64,000 bases of DNA, from assembly GCA_002419585.1 (NCBI GenBank), contig DIGJ01000026.1, forward strand, positions 62,001 through 126,000, given 5' to 3'. The position numbers and the translations under genes are program-made. Every line of letters begins with the position of its first letter. The stretch's first letter is position 1. Origin of the DNA: Lachnoclostridium sp. UBA5725. Its GTDB lineage: Bacteria; Bacillota; Clostridia; Lachnospirales; Lachnospiraceae. The notes beneath the pieces are model-generated. The model was given only the letters and a program-made list of their open reading frames with translations. It did not search any database and had not been told where the DNA came from. Positions 9,022 through 17,798 of the stretch are shown one piece after another.

Positions 9022-9531
9022 ATGAAAAAAAATATACTTACAATTATAATTATGGCATTATGTTTGATTAATTTGGTATTGACGGCAGTCATTATTTTTA
9101 CAATTGTACCAACCGCAAAAAAAACGGATGCATTGATATCACAGGTTGCCTCTGCTATTAATTTGGAATTAACGGTAGATGGTGAAGATGCCTATAAAGT
9201 TGAAGATTTGGAAAATCATAAAATTGAAGAGGGACTTACCAAAAATTTAAAAATAGGTACAGATGGTACAAGCCATTTTGCGGTGTTAGATTATGTTACG
9301 GTTTCTATCAATAAAAATTCAGAAGATTATGATAAATTAAATGCAATTATCACAGACCAGGATTCGAAGATTATGGATATTGTAGGCACAACACTTACAC
9401 AATATACGTATGAGGAAGCAATTGCCGATCAAACGGATATCAAAGCAGATGTTTTAAAACAACTACGCAATCATTTTGGGTCTTCTGATTTTATCGTAGA
9501 TATATACTTTGGAAATTTTGTTTGTCAATAA
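9022..9531 (+). CDS. fliL: Flagellar basal body-associated protein FliL
   Basis: A single-pass membrane protein of 169 residues: a short Lys-rich N-terminus, one hydrophobic segment (ILTIIIMALCLINLVLTAVI), then an extracytoplasmic domain ending in VDIYFGNFVCQ. FliL surrounds the stator and modulates its activity. The size, topology, position directly after motB and the final strand near the C-terminus fit the family. Sequence conservation in FliL is weak, so part of the confidence comes from gene order. Confidence 0.85.
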   Translation: MKKNILTIIIMALCLINLVLTAVIIFTIVPTAKKTDALISQVASAINLELTVDGEDAYKVEDLENHKIEEGLTKNLKIGTDGTSHFAVLDYVTVSINKNSEDYDKLNAIITDQDSKIMDIVGTTLTQYTYEEAIADQTDIKADVLKQLRNHFGSSDFIVDIYFGNFVCQ

Positions 9532-9576
9532 GGATATATATACAATAATTGGTAAAAAACACAATAAGTTGTCGTT

Positions 9577-9590
9577 AAAAAAAAAAAAAA
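9577..9590 (+). repeat. Run of 14 adenines upstream of the fliM promoter
   Basis: An uninterrupted A14 tract lies in the fliL-fliM gap, 17 bases before the -35 element of the fliM promoter. Such tracts can act as UP-like or bent DNA and are prone to replication slippage. Confidence 0.9.
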
Positions 9591-9607
9591 ACAATATGTA
9601 GTAATTT

Positions 9608-9636
9608 TTGACTTTATCTTGTCAAAAAAGTATGAT
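9608..9636 (+). promoter_or_regulatory. Promoter for the fliM-fliY-cheY operon
   Basis: TTGACT (9608-9613) and TATGAT (9631-9636) are spaced by 17 bases, 34 bases before the fliM ATG. The 139-base gap between fliL and fliM is one of the few breaks in the cluster, which supports an internal promoter here. Confidence 0.65.
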
Positions 9637-9670
9637 ATGATATGTTAAAGTGACTGTGAGGTGAGATGGA

Positions 9671-10648
9671 ATGGGCGATGTCCTATCGCAAAATGAGATA
9701 GATAACTTACTTGCGGCCCTTAGTAGTGGAGAACTTGATGCAGATGATATGAAAGACACGGGTACAAAGCAAGTTAAAAATTACGATTTTGCCCGACCTT
9801 CTAAATTCTCAAAAGAACATCTTCGAACGCTTGAGATAATTTTTGAACATTATGGAAGATTGTTGTCTACACATTTACCTGCGTATCTTCGGAAAAATAT
9901 TCAAGTAGAAGTAATGAATTCCGAAGCCATTACATATTCCGAGTTTTCGAATGCGTTATCTAATCCAGTGCTTTTGGGTATTATTAATTTTTCTCCATTG
10001 GAGGGAAATATAATAATGGAGATTGCAGACAATTTAGGATATGCAATTGTAGACCGAATGCTTGGTGGTGGTGGAAACCCACTGGAAAAGAGTAGAGATT
10101 TTACTGAAATCGAATTAATCATATTACAACGAGTGATCAATACTTGTACGAACTTATTAATTGAACCTTGGCAGAGTGTATTAAACATTTCACCAAGATT
10201 AGAGCGAATTGAAACAAATTCGCAGTTTGCACAGATAATTTCTCCGAGTGAAATGACTTCGATTATTACAATGAATATAAAGATTGGATCAGTAGAGGGT
10301 TTGATGAATGTATGTATACCTTATGCATGCGTAGAACCAGTTATTGATAAGTTGAATACGAAGTATTGGTATTCAACCATGCAGATAAAAGATGATGGCA
10401 TTTACAAAGAGGCAATCGAAGCAGCTATTTCAAAAGCGAAAATACCAATTAAAGCAGTACTTGGGAAAAGTGCAATATCGGTGAATGATTTTGTGAACAT
10501 GCAAGTGGGCGATATCATTCGATTAAATACAAAGGTGGATGACGAAATGAATATCTTTGTTGGAAATCTAAAAAAATTTACTGCATTACCAGGAGCTTCT
10601 TCGGAAGCATATGCAGTACGATTAACATCAGTAATTAGGGAGGAGTAG
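9671..10648 (+). CDS. fliM: Flagellar motor switch protein FliM
   Basis: FliM receives phosphorylated CheY and transmits the signal to FliG. The N-terminus MGDVLSQNEIDNLLAAL is the CheY-P binding peptide; residues 45-230 form the CheC-like middle domain with the conserved RMLGGGG turn, and residues 240-325 are the SpoA domain. At 325 residues the length is typical. It begins its own transcription unit and is followed five bases later by fliY. Confidence 0.96.
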   Translation: MGDVLSQNEIDNLLAALSSGELDADDMKDTGTKQVKNYDFARPSKFSKEHLRTLEIIFEHYGRLLSTHLPAYLRKNIQVEVMNSEAITYSEFSNALSNPVLLGIINFSPLEGNIIMEIADNLGYAIVDRMLGGGGNPLEKSRDFTEIELIILQRVINTCTNLLIEPWQSVLNISPRLERIETNSQFAQIISPSEMTSIITMNIKIGSVEGLMNVCIPYACVEPVIDKLNTKYWYSTMQIKDDGIYKEAIEAAISKAKIPIKAVLGKSAISVNDFVNMQVGDIIRLNTKVDDEMNIFVGNLKKFTALPGASSEAYAVRLTSVIREE

Positions 10649-10653
10649 AGACT

Positions 10654-11823
10654 ATGGATGGGATGCTATCTCAAGAAGAGATAAATGCACTCTTAAGTGG
10701 TATGGGAGATGATACGAGTCAGGATGAAAATAATACTTATCATGGCGAGACACTTAATCCGGCCGAAAAAGATGCAGTAGGAGAAATATCAAATATATGC
10801 ATGGGTACAGCAGCAACTACCTTATCTACTCTCTTGAATAATAAGGTAACCATAACAACGCCGCATGTCACGAATACTACATTAGATCAACTTTCGGAAC
10901 AGTATGACAGACCTTGTGTCTTTGTACAAATATCTTATGTAGACGGCTTGGATGGTAAGAATATTTTGATTTTAAAAGAATCAGATGTTAAAGTGATTAC
11001 CGATCTTATGATGGGTGGTGACGGAACAAATGTTGATGCGGATCTAACCGAATTACATTTGAGCGCGATTAGTGAGGCGATGAACCAAATGATGGGTTCG
11101 GCTTCTACGTCGTTATCTTCCATGCTAGAAAAAAAGGTGGATATTAGTCCTCCAATTGCCAGTTTAATTGATTTTAACGATTCCTTAGAAAGCGATTTGT
11201 CTACCTTTTTGGCGGGAGAGTTCGTTCAGGTATCGTTTCGGATGGTAATTGGTGATTTAATTGATAGTCAAATTATGCAACTATATCCTTTTGATTTTGC
11301 CAAGGAATTATATAAAAAGTTTGCAGGAAATGAAGGCGACGACAGTGCTTCGATAGAAGAAGTTGCAGAGCCAATTGCACCGGTTAGCAAACAGCCGGTA
11401 CCTAATCAACAACCAGCTGCTAATTCTAGTACAGCACAGAACATGCAAATGCAGCAGGGACAACCAATGATGGGACAACCAATGATGGGGCAGCAAATGA
11501 TGCCATATGGAATGCCGATGGGTACCGATATCAATGTACAGCCGGTTCAATTTCAGACGTTTAATGGAGCAATCAGTCCATTAACACAACAAGAAAATAT
11601 TGACTTAATTATGGATGTACCTTTAGAGGTTACCGTAGAATTGGGAAGAACCAATAAGTCAATAAAAGAGATTCTTGAATTTTCACCTGGCACGATTATA
11701 GAATTAAATAAGTTAGCAGGTGAGCCAATTGATGTTTTAGTAAATGGCAAATTTGTAGCAAAAGGCGAAGTAGTTGTTATTGAAGAAAGTTTTGGTATTC
11801 GTGTTACTGAAATTATTCGATAA
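10654..11823 (+). CDS. fliY: Flagellar motor switch phosphatase FliY
   Basis: FliY is the Gram-positive form of FliN fused to a CheC-like CheY-P phosphatase. Visible parts: an N-terminal CheY-P binding peptide (MLSQEEINALLSGM), two CheC-type motifs (around GEISNICMGTAATTLS and AISEAMNQMMGSASTSLS), a Met/Gln/Pro-rich linker at about residues 255-295 with the repeated unit QPMMG, and a C-terminal SpoA/FliN domain (VPLEVTVELGRTNKSIKEIL). The length of 389 is usual. The first phosphatase motif reads E-I-S-N and the second E-A-M-N, so the catalytic Glu and Asn are kept in both. Confidence 0.95.
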   Translation: MDGMLSQEEINALLSGMGDDTSQDENNTYHGETLNPAEKDAVGEISNICMGTAATTLSTLLNNKVTITTPHVTNTTLDQLSEQYDRPCVFVQISYVDGLDGKNILILKESDVKVITDLMMGGDGTNVDADLTELHLSAISEAMNQMMGSASTSLSSMLEKKVDISPPIASLIDFNDSLESDLSTFLAGEFVQVSFRMVIGDLIDSQIMQLYPFDFAKELYKKFAGNEGDDSASIEEVAEPIAPVSKQPVPNQQPAANSSTAQNMQMQQGQPMMGQPMMGQQMMPYGMPMGTDINVQPVQFQTFNGAISPLTQQENIDLIMDVPLEVTVELGRTNKSIKEILEFSPGTIIELNKLAGEPIDVLVNGKFVAKGEVVVIEESFGIRVTEIIR

Positions 11824-11846
11824 TTAAAAAGATAGGAGAGAGACTT

Positions 11847-12209
11847 ATGGCAAAAAATATTTTAATTTGTGATGATGCAGCTTTTATGAGAATGATGATT
11901 AAGGATATTTTAACAAAAAATGGGTATAACATCGTTGGAGAAGCAGAAAACGGTTTAAAGGCGGTTGAAAAGTACAATGAAACAAAACCGGATTTGGTGA
12001 TGATGGACATCACAATGCCTGAAATGGATGGAATACAAGCTCTTAAAAAAATCAAAGAGGGTGACGCAAATGCAAATATTATCATGTGTTCCGCAATGGG
12101 ACAGCAAGCAATGGTAATTGAATCCATTCAATCTGGAGCAAAAGATTTTATTGTTAAGCCTTTCCAGGCTGATCGAGTATTAGAAGCTGTTAAAAAAGCG
12201 GTGGGTTAA
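11847..12209 (+). CDS. cheY: Chemotaxis response regulator CheY
   Basis: A stand-alone receiver domain of 120 residues. The acidic pair DD lies at residues 9-10, the phosphorylated Asp at residue 54 in VMMDITMPEMDG, the Ser switch residue in MCSAMG, and the conserved Lys in IVKPFQ. CheY-P would bind the N-terminal peptides of both FliM and FliY encoded just upstream. The start follows AGGAGAG. Confidence 0.95.
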   Translation: MAKNILICDDAAFMRMMIKDILTKNGYNIVGEAENGLKAVEKYNETKPDLVMMDITMPEMDGIQALKKIKEGDANANIIMCSAMGQQAMVIESIQSGAKDFIVKPFQADRVLEAVKKAVG

Positions 12210-12211
12210 TA

Positions 12212-12580
12212 ATGTATATTGCTACTGGAGTATCTAGAATAGAAAGTTTTATCAATCTGTTTGGAGTACTCATAATATTTTTATTCATTTTGGCAGCTGC
12301 TTATTATACCAGCAAATGGATTGGTAATGCAAAATTTTTACAACAAAATAATAAAAATATTCAGGTCATTGAGACGTTTCGATTGAATCAGTCAAAATAC
12401 ATCCAAATTGTAAAAATTGGTTCAAAATATGTTGCACTTGGAATATCCAAGGAACATATTGATGTTCTTACTGAACTAACAGAGGATGAAATAAACTTAT
12501 CCATAACTGAGCAAAACAAAATGGACATAAATATGGATTTCAAGGATGTTTTAGCAAAGATAACGAAAAAGAAAAAATAA
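12212..12580 (+). CDS. fliO: Flagellar biosynthesis protein FliO/FliZ
   Basis: A 122-residue protein with one N-terminal membrane segment (FGVLIIFLFILAAAYYTSKW) and a small beta-rich domain including NIQVIETFRLNQSKYIQIVKIG, the signature of the FliO/FliZ family. FliO assists assembly of the FliP ring of the export gate. It lies directly before fliP, the invariant location. It starts two bases after the cheY stop. Confidence 0.88.
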   Translation: MYIATGVSRIESFINLFGVLIIFLFILAAAYYTSKWIGNAKFLQQNNKNIQVIETFRLNQSKYIQIVKIGSKYVALGISKEHIDVLTELTEDEINLSITEQNKMDINMDFKDVLAKITKKKK

Positions 12581-12616
12581 ACAAATAGTATGAATAATTA
12601 GTAAAGGTTGGTAATC

Positions 12617-13522
12617 ATGAGCACACGAATTCAAAAATGGCAGCAAAGAGGTATTAAAATTCTGGGACTGCTGGTGTTGATGTGTTTATTAACCTTTATT
12701 TGTGATGTTCCGGTTTATGCAAGTGAGGCAAATGGACAAACACAAGAAACGGAAAGCACAGATACTGAAAATGATACAGCGGACACTCAGGCAGAGGATG
12801 AAATACCTGTTCGTGAGCCGACGAATACAGTAGATGAAGCGAATGATAATTTGCAATTAAATATTTCTTCCAATGCAGGAAGTTCAAGTTTATCATCAAC
12901 TCTGCAAATCTTGTTGATGATTACAATTCTTTCCATAGCACCTTCCATTCTTCTAATGGTTACATCCTTTACTAGAATAATTATTGTGCTACATTTTGTT
13001 CGTTCTGCATTAGGAACACAAACAACGCCGCCTAACCAAATTTTGATTGGGCTTGCTTTGTTTTTAACATTTTTTATCATGTCACCAGTCATAAAAGACG
13101 TAAATCAAAATGCGGTCAAACCATTGTCCGCGGGCACGATTACACAAGAAGAAGCAATTGATGCAGCACTTGTTCCAATTCGTGGTTTTATGTATCAACA
13201 GACAAATACCAAGGATATTAAATTATTTCTAGAAATAGCGGATATGACAGAAGAAGTGAAAAACGAAAATGACATTCCGACAACGGTGCTAATCCCAGCA
13301 TTTATGATAAGTGAATTAAGAAAAGCATTTACCATGGGATTTTTAATATATCTACCGTTCCTTGTAATTGATATGGTTGTTGCTTCAACCCTCATGTCAA
13401 TGGGTATGATGATGCTTCCACCAACAACAATTTCTATGCCGTTTAAAATACTTTTGTTCATTATGGCAGATGGATGGAACTTGATTATTGGCGAGGTAGT
13501 AAAAACCTTTTATATTACTTAA
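12617..13522 (+). CDS. fliP: Flagellar export gate protein FliP
   Basis: FliP is the core pore subunit of the flagellar type III export gate. It has a cleavable signal peptide (hydrophobic segment GIKILGLLVLMCLLTFIC, likely cut near YASEA), an acidic linker, and the conserved membrane domain beginning near residue 95 with ILLMVTSFTRIIIVLHFVR and TPPNQILIGLALFLTFFIM. The C-terminal part has MGMMMLPPTTISMPFKI. The ATG at 12617 is preferred to a TTG at 12608. The product is 301 residues. Confidence 0.96.
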   Translation: MSTRIQKWQQRGIKILGLLVLMCLLTFICDVPVYASEANGQTQETESTDTENDTADTQAEDEIPVREPTNTVDEANDNLQLNISSNAGSSSLSSTLQILLMITILSIAPSILLMVTSFTRIIIVLHFVRSALGTQTTPPNQILIGLALFLTFFIMSPVIKDVNQNAVKPLSAGTITQEEAIDAALVPIRGFMYQQTNTKDIKLFLEIADMTEEVKNENDIPTTVLIPAFMISELRKAFTMGFLIYLPFLVIDMVVASTLMSMGMMMLPPTTISMPFKILLFIMADGWNLIIGEVVKTFYIT

Positions 13523-13542
13523 TGACAAAGGGGGTAATGAAA

Positions 13543-13812
13543 ATGACTGAAGGACAAATTATTGATATTGCAAGAGAAACTATTTGGTTAATCATAAAAT
13601 GTTCTGCTCCAATGTTGGCGGTTTCTTTAATTGTAGGGTTACTTATTAGTATATTCCAGACAGTTACCTCCATCCAGGAACAAACGCTTACCTTCCTTCC
13701 AAAATTGTTTGCTATTTTTCTTATGATAATATTGACAGGAAATTGGATGATGAAGAACATAGCGAATTTTATGATAGTATTGGCGCAAAACTTTAGTCAA
13801 TATTTACAGTAG
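13543..13812 (+). CDS. fliQ: Flagellar export gate protein FliQ
   Basis: An 89-residue two-helix membrane protein, one of the three gate subunits with FliP and FliR. Recognisable segments are EGQIIDIARETIWLIIK at the start and ISIFQTVTSIQEQTLTFLPK in the middle. The ATG at 13543 is correctly spaced from AAAGGGGG at 13527-13534; the longer frame starting at 13474 would overlap fliP and lacks a ribosome-binding site. Confidence 0.95.
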   Translation: MTEGQIIDIARETIWLIIKCSAPMLAVSLIVGLLISIFQTVTSIQEQTLTFLPKLFAIFLMIILTGNWMMKNIANFMIVLAQNFSQYLQ

Positions 13813-13827
13813 ATAGAGGGATAGCGC

Positions 13828-14601
13828 ATGAGCTTTACCGTTGAAAATTTAGAATTTTATCTAATGATAATCGTTCGAATGTCAGCCTTTGTATATTCGG
13901 CACCGTTTTTTAGTTTATCGAATGTACCTGTAAAGGTAAAGGCTGGCTTTGCAGTTTTTCTTGGGCTCATGATGGCTAATATGTTGGATTACACACCGCT
14001 TAGTTATTCTGGGACCATAGGTTTTGCAATTTTAGTAATCAAAGAAGCAATCGTTGGATTGTTAATTGGTTATTCTGCGAATATCTGTTCCTATATTGTA
14101 GGTTTTGCTGGACAGATGATAGACATGGATATTGGTTTATCCATGGTTAACGTATTGGACCCAGTAGCGAAAGTCCAGACAACGATAACGGGTAATTTAT
14201 ATTCCTATTTTGTTATGTTTTTATTAATGGCAACGAATATGCATTATTTTATATTAAGTGCAATATTTGATTCTTTTACGCTCATACCAATTGGCAAAGC
14301 GGTAATTCATCCATCGATGTATGAAATTATGGTGCAATATGTTGTCGATTATTTTGTGATTGGATTTCGAATTGTTTTGCCGATATTTGCTACCACACTT
14401 TTGCTTAATATTGTACTTGGTATTATGGCAAAAGTAGCACCGCAGATGAATATGTTTGTTATTGGTATGCAATTGAAAATAATAGTGGGTTTTGTAGTTC
14501 TTTTATTAATTATTGAAATGATGCCGCAAGTTTCCGACTTTATTTTTACGGAGATGAAAACGATGATGAATCTTGCCATACGAGCGATGGCTCCAAAATA
14601 A
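13828..14601 (+). CDS. fliR: Flagellar export gate protein FliR
   Basis: A 257-residue polytopic membrane protein between fliQ and flhB. It has about six hydrophobic segments and the family pattern RMSAFVYSAPFFSLSNVP near the N-terminus, followed by KEAIVGLLIGYSANI and AGQMIDMDIGLSMVNVLDP. FliR completes the FliPQR helical pore. The start follows AGAGGGATAG. Confidence 0.95.
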   Translation: MSFTVENLEFYLMIIVRMSAFVYSAPFFSLSNVPVKVKAGFAVFLGLMMANMLDYTPLSYSGTIGFAILVIKEAIVGLLIGYSANICSYIVGFAGQMIDMDIGLSMVNVLDPVAKVQTTITGNLYSYFVMFLLMATNMHYFILSAIFDSFTLIPIGKAVIHPSMYEIMVQYVVDYFVIGFRIVLPIFATTLLLNIVLGIMAKVAPQMNMFVIGMQLKIIVGFVVLLLIIEMMPQVSDFIFTEMKTMMNLAIRAMAPK

Positions 14602-14614
14602 GGTAGTTGATAAA

Positions 14615-15721
14615 ATGTTAATGTTAAAATATAATCTTCAGTTCTTTGCCGATGAAGGGCCTGGAGGAGAAAAAACAGAAGAGGCTACTGCTAAAAAATT
14701 AGGAGATGCCAGAGGAGAAGGACAGGTTGCGAAAAGTCAGGATCTTGTAATGTCTTTGCAGCTGATTGGACTTTTTCTAACACTTAAAATTTTCGTTGGA
14801 TGGATTGGTAATGGATTCCTTGAGATTTTCAGGGGAATTTATAGTATGATATCAACCGTATTATTAGATGAATTTAACTCAAATAGTATACATTCCCTGA
14901 TCATACTTTGTACAAAACAGTTTTTTATTCTGTCGATGCCAGTTTTTATAATCGCATTTATAATTGCATTTTTTGGCGATTTGGTTCAGGTGAAATGGAA
15001 GCCTACTTTAAAACCGATGAAGCCAAAATTTAATAAAATTAATCCAGTGTCTGGGTTTAAACGATTATTATCCATGGATAAAATCGTTCAATTAATAAAG
15101 CAAATAGGAAAAATTCTAGTTATTGCATATGTTGTTTATAATGCACTAAAAGATCAGTGGGGAATGCTTGTGAATCTGTACTCTGTATCCTTATATGCAG
15201 CGATTGCATTAATTGGGAGTACGGTGATTGAACTAGGATTAAAAATCAGCTACTTTTTCCTTGCAATTGCACTTTTTGACTATTGGTATCAAAAGCGTAA
15301 GTTTGCGAAAGATATGAAGATGACCAAGCAGGAAATCAAGGACGAATATAAGCAATCCGAAGGAGATCCTCATATTAAAGGTAAGATTCGTCAAAAGATG
15401 CGAGAAGCATCACAAAGGCGTATGATGAATGATGTACCAGATGCAGATGTTGTTATTACAAACCCAACACATCTTGCGGTTGCAATCAAGTATGATAGAG
15501 GAAATACAGAAGCTCCTATCGTGGTTGCCAAAGGAGCAGATTATATCGCTCAAAAAATTAAGGATATTGCAAAAGAGAGCGATGTCGAAATTGTTGAAAA
15601 TAAGCCACTTGCTCGAATGTTATATTATAATGTGGAAATCGGAGATGAGATTCCACCTGAATTATATCAAATGGTTGCTGAGGTTTTGGCTTATGTTTAT
15701 GGAATGAAAGGCAAAATATAG
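14615..15721 (+). CDS. flhB: Flagellar export switch protein FlhB
   Basis: FlhB is the substrate-specificity switch that changes from hook to filament export under FliK control. The N-terminal cytoplasmic stretch FFADEGPGGEKTEEATAKKL, four membrane segments, and the C-terminal domain with the autocleavage motif NPTH (in DVVITNPTHLAVAIKYD) are all present. I choose ATG 14615 behind GGTAG at 14602; an ATG-less extension to 14573 would overlap fliR. Product 368 residues. Confidence 0.95.
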   Translation: MLMLKYNLQFFADEGPGGEKTEEATAKKLGDARGEGQVAKSQDLVMSLQLIGLFLTLKIFVGWIGNGFLEIFRGIYSMISTVLLDEFNSNSIHSLIILCTKQFFILSMPVFIIAFIIAFFGDLVQVKWKPTLKPMKPKFNKINPVSGFKRLLSMDKIVQLIKQIGKILVIAYVVYNALKDQWGMLVNLYSVSLYAAIALIGSTVIELGLKISYFFLAIALFDYWYQKRKFAKDMKMTKQEIKDEYKQSEGDPHIKGKIRQKMREASQRRMMNDVPDADVVITNPTHLAVAIKYDRGNTEAPIVVAKGADYIAQKIKDIAKESDVEIVENKPLARMLYYNVEIGDEIPPELYQMVAEVLAYVYGMKGKI

Positions 15722-15764
15722 TTTATATACGATCAATTACGAAAGATAAGGAGGTTTGGTGATT

Positions 15765-17798
15765 ATGAAAAAAACGGATGCTGTACTAGGATTATATCTG
15801 TTACTTGCTATTTTATTCTTTATTATTCCAATGCCAAGCCTACTGTTAGATGTTTTATTGGCATTGAATATATCTGTTGCAATGATTATCATGTTTACCG
15901 CGCTATTTTCTAGAGAAGCGCTGCAAATGTCTAGTTTTCCAACGTTATTGTTATTTACTACAATTTTTCGGATTTCATTAAATATATCTTCGACAAAATT
16001 AATTTTAACATCTGGTGATCCAGGAAACGTTGTAACTACATTTGGTGAGTTTGTTGGTGGGGGTAACCTTGTTGTTGGTGGAATTGTTTATATTATTTTA
16101 ATTATCGTACAGTTTATGGTAATTAATAAAGGTTCTGAGCGAGTATCGGAGGTAACCGCTCGTTTTACATTGGATGCAATGCCGGGTAAACAAATGGCAA
16201 TTGATGCAGACCTTAATTCAGGAGCCATTACTGATCAAGAAGCAAGGGATCGTCGGCAAAAGATTCAGGATGAATCTAGTTTCTTTGGTGCGATGGATGG
16301 TGCTACAAAGTACGTAAAAGGAGATGCAACTGCAGGTCTTATTATTACGGTTATTAACTTTGCCGGTGGACTTATTCTGGGCATGATCTATCAAGGATTG
16401 CCAATGTCAGAAGCGTTAAGTAAATATGCAATTTTAACGATTGGTGATGGACTGGTTAGCCAGATTCCTTCTTTAATGATTTCTCTTGCAACTGGTATCT
16501 TAGTTACCAAGGTATCAAAAGAAGCGGATATCGGAGATGTACTGGTAAAACAGCTTTTTTCCATTCCAAAGGTATTATATATGGTTGGAGCAGCCATGAT
16601 TGCGCTAGGAATATTCACTACCTTAAATCATATTCTATTTGTTGCATATGGAATAGCCTTCATCATGACTGGAAGAATGATAGCTGGCAAGATGGAAGTG
16701 GAAGAAATTAGTTCCGAAACAAATGAAGAAGAGGGTGCAGCGGAAGAAATCCGAAGGCCAGAAAATGTCACTTCTTTATTACAAGTTGATCCAATTGAAC
16801 TTGAATTTGGATATGGTATTATTCCACTTGCTGATGTGAATCAGGGTGGAGATTTACTGGACCGGGTGGTTATGATTCGTAGACAAATTGCACTGGAGTT
16901 AGGTTGTGTTGTTCCTATGATACGTTTGCGAGACAACATTCAGCTGAATCCAAATCAATATGTAATAAAAATTAAAGGTGTACCAGTAAGTGATGGTGAA
17001 ATCTTATTTGATCATTATATGGCAATGAATCCTGGATATGTAGAAGAAGAAATTACAGGTATTCCTACGTTTGAACCGTCTTTCCATTTACCAGCAATCT
17101 GGATTACAGACAGCCAGAGGGAAAGAGCAGAATCTCTAGGATATACGGTGGTTGATCCTCCTTCTATTATTGCAACACACTTGACGGAAGTGGTTCGTTC
17201 TCACTTAGACGAGTTGATGACACGTCAAGATATCCAAAACTTGATCAATAATGTAAAAGAAGCGAATGAAACACTTGTAACAGAGTTAGTACCGAAATTA
17301 TTAAGTGTAGGAGAAATACAAAAAGTATTACAGAATTTATTACGTGAAGGAATTTCCATACGAGATTTAATTACTATTTTTGAAACGCTGGCCGACTATG
17401 CACCGACAACCAGAGATACGGATGTCTTAACCGAGTATGCAAGGCAGAGTCTAAAGCGTGCGATATCAAGTAAATATTTCCCATCGAATGAGACAACAAG
17501 TGTAGTGACGTTGGATCCGAAAATTGAACAAGAAATTATGGGATCAGTAAAACAAACAGAGCAGGGCGCTTATCTTACGTTGGATCCTGACCGTACAAAG
17601 GGTATCATTAATTCTGTTCAGGAAGAAGTGGCTAAATTGGAGAATTTGGGTAAAAATCCGATTGTAATTACTTCACCAATTGTAAGAATGTATTTTAAAA
17701 AGTTAACAACGGAGTATTTTAGGGATTTAATTGTAATATCCTACAATGAGATAGAATCAAATGTTGAATTACAATCAGTAGGGATGGTGACAGTCTAA
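15765..17798 (+). CDS. flhA: Flagellar export gate protein FlhA
   Basis: FlhA forms the nonameric export gate and docks chaperone-substrate complexes. The N-terminal half has eight hydrophobic segments, with the FHIPEP-type cytoplasmic loop visible as RFTLDAMPGKQMAIDADLN and the ARDRRQKIQDESSFFGAMDG segment. The C-terminal 330 residues are the soluble docking domain. The ATG at 15765 is ten bases after AAGGAGG; a TTG at 15756 is less likely. The product of 677 residues is typical. The stop overlaps the flhF ATG. Confidence 0.97.
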   Translation: MKKTDAVLGLYLLLAILFFIIPMPSLLLDVLLALNISVAMIIMFTALFSREALQMSSFPTLLLFTTIFRISLNISSTKLILTSGDPGNVVTTFGEFVGGGNLVVGGIVYIILIIVQFMVINKGSERVSEVTARFTLDAMPGKQMAIDADLNSGAITDQEARDRRQKIQDESSFFGAMDGATKYVKGDATAGLIITVINFAGGLILGMIYQGLPMSEALSKYAILTIGDGLVSQIPSLMISLATGILVTKVSKEADIGDVLVKQLFSIPKVLYMVGAAMIALGIFTTLNHILFVAYGIAFIMTGRMIAGKMEVEEISSETNEEEGAAEEIRRPENVTSLLQVDPIELEFGYGIIPLADVNQGGDLLDRVVMIRRQIALELGCVVPMIRLRDNIQLNPNQYVIKIKGVPVSDGEILFDHYMAMNPGYVEEEITGIPTFEPSFHLPAIWITDSQRERAESLGYTVVDPPSIIATHLTEVVRSHLDELMTRQDIQNLINNVKEANETLVTELVPKLLSVGEIQKVLQNLLREGISIRDLITIFETLADYAPTTRDTDVLTEYARQSLKRAISSKYFPSNETTSVVTLDPKIEQEIMGSVKQTEQGAYLTLDPDRTKGIINSVQEEVAKLENLGKNPIVITSPIVRMYFKKLTTEYFRDLIVISYNEIESNVELQSVGMVTV

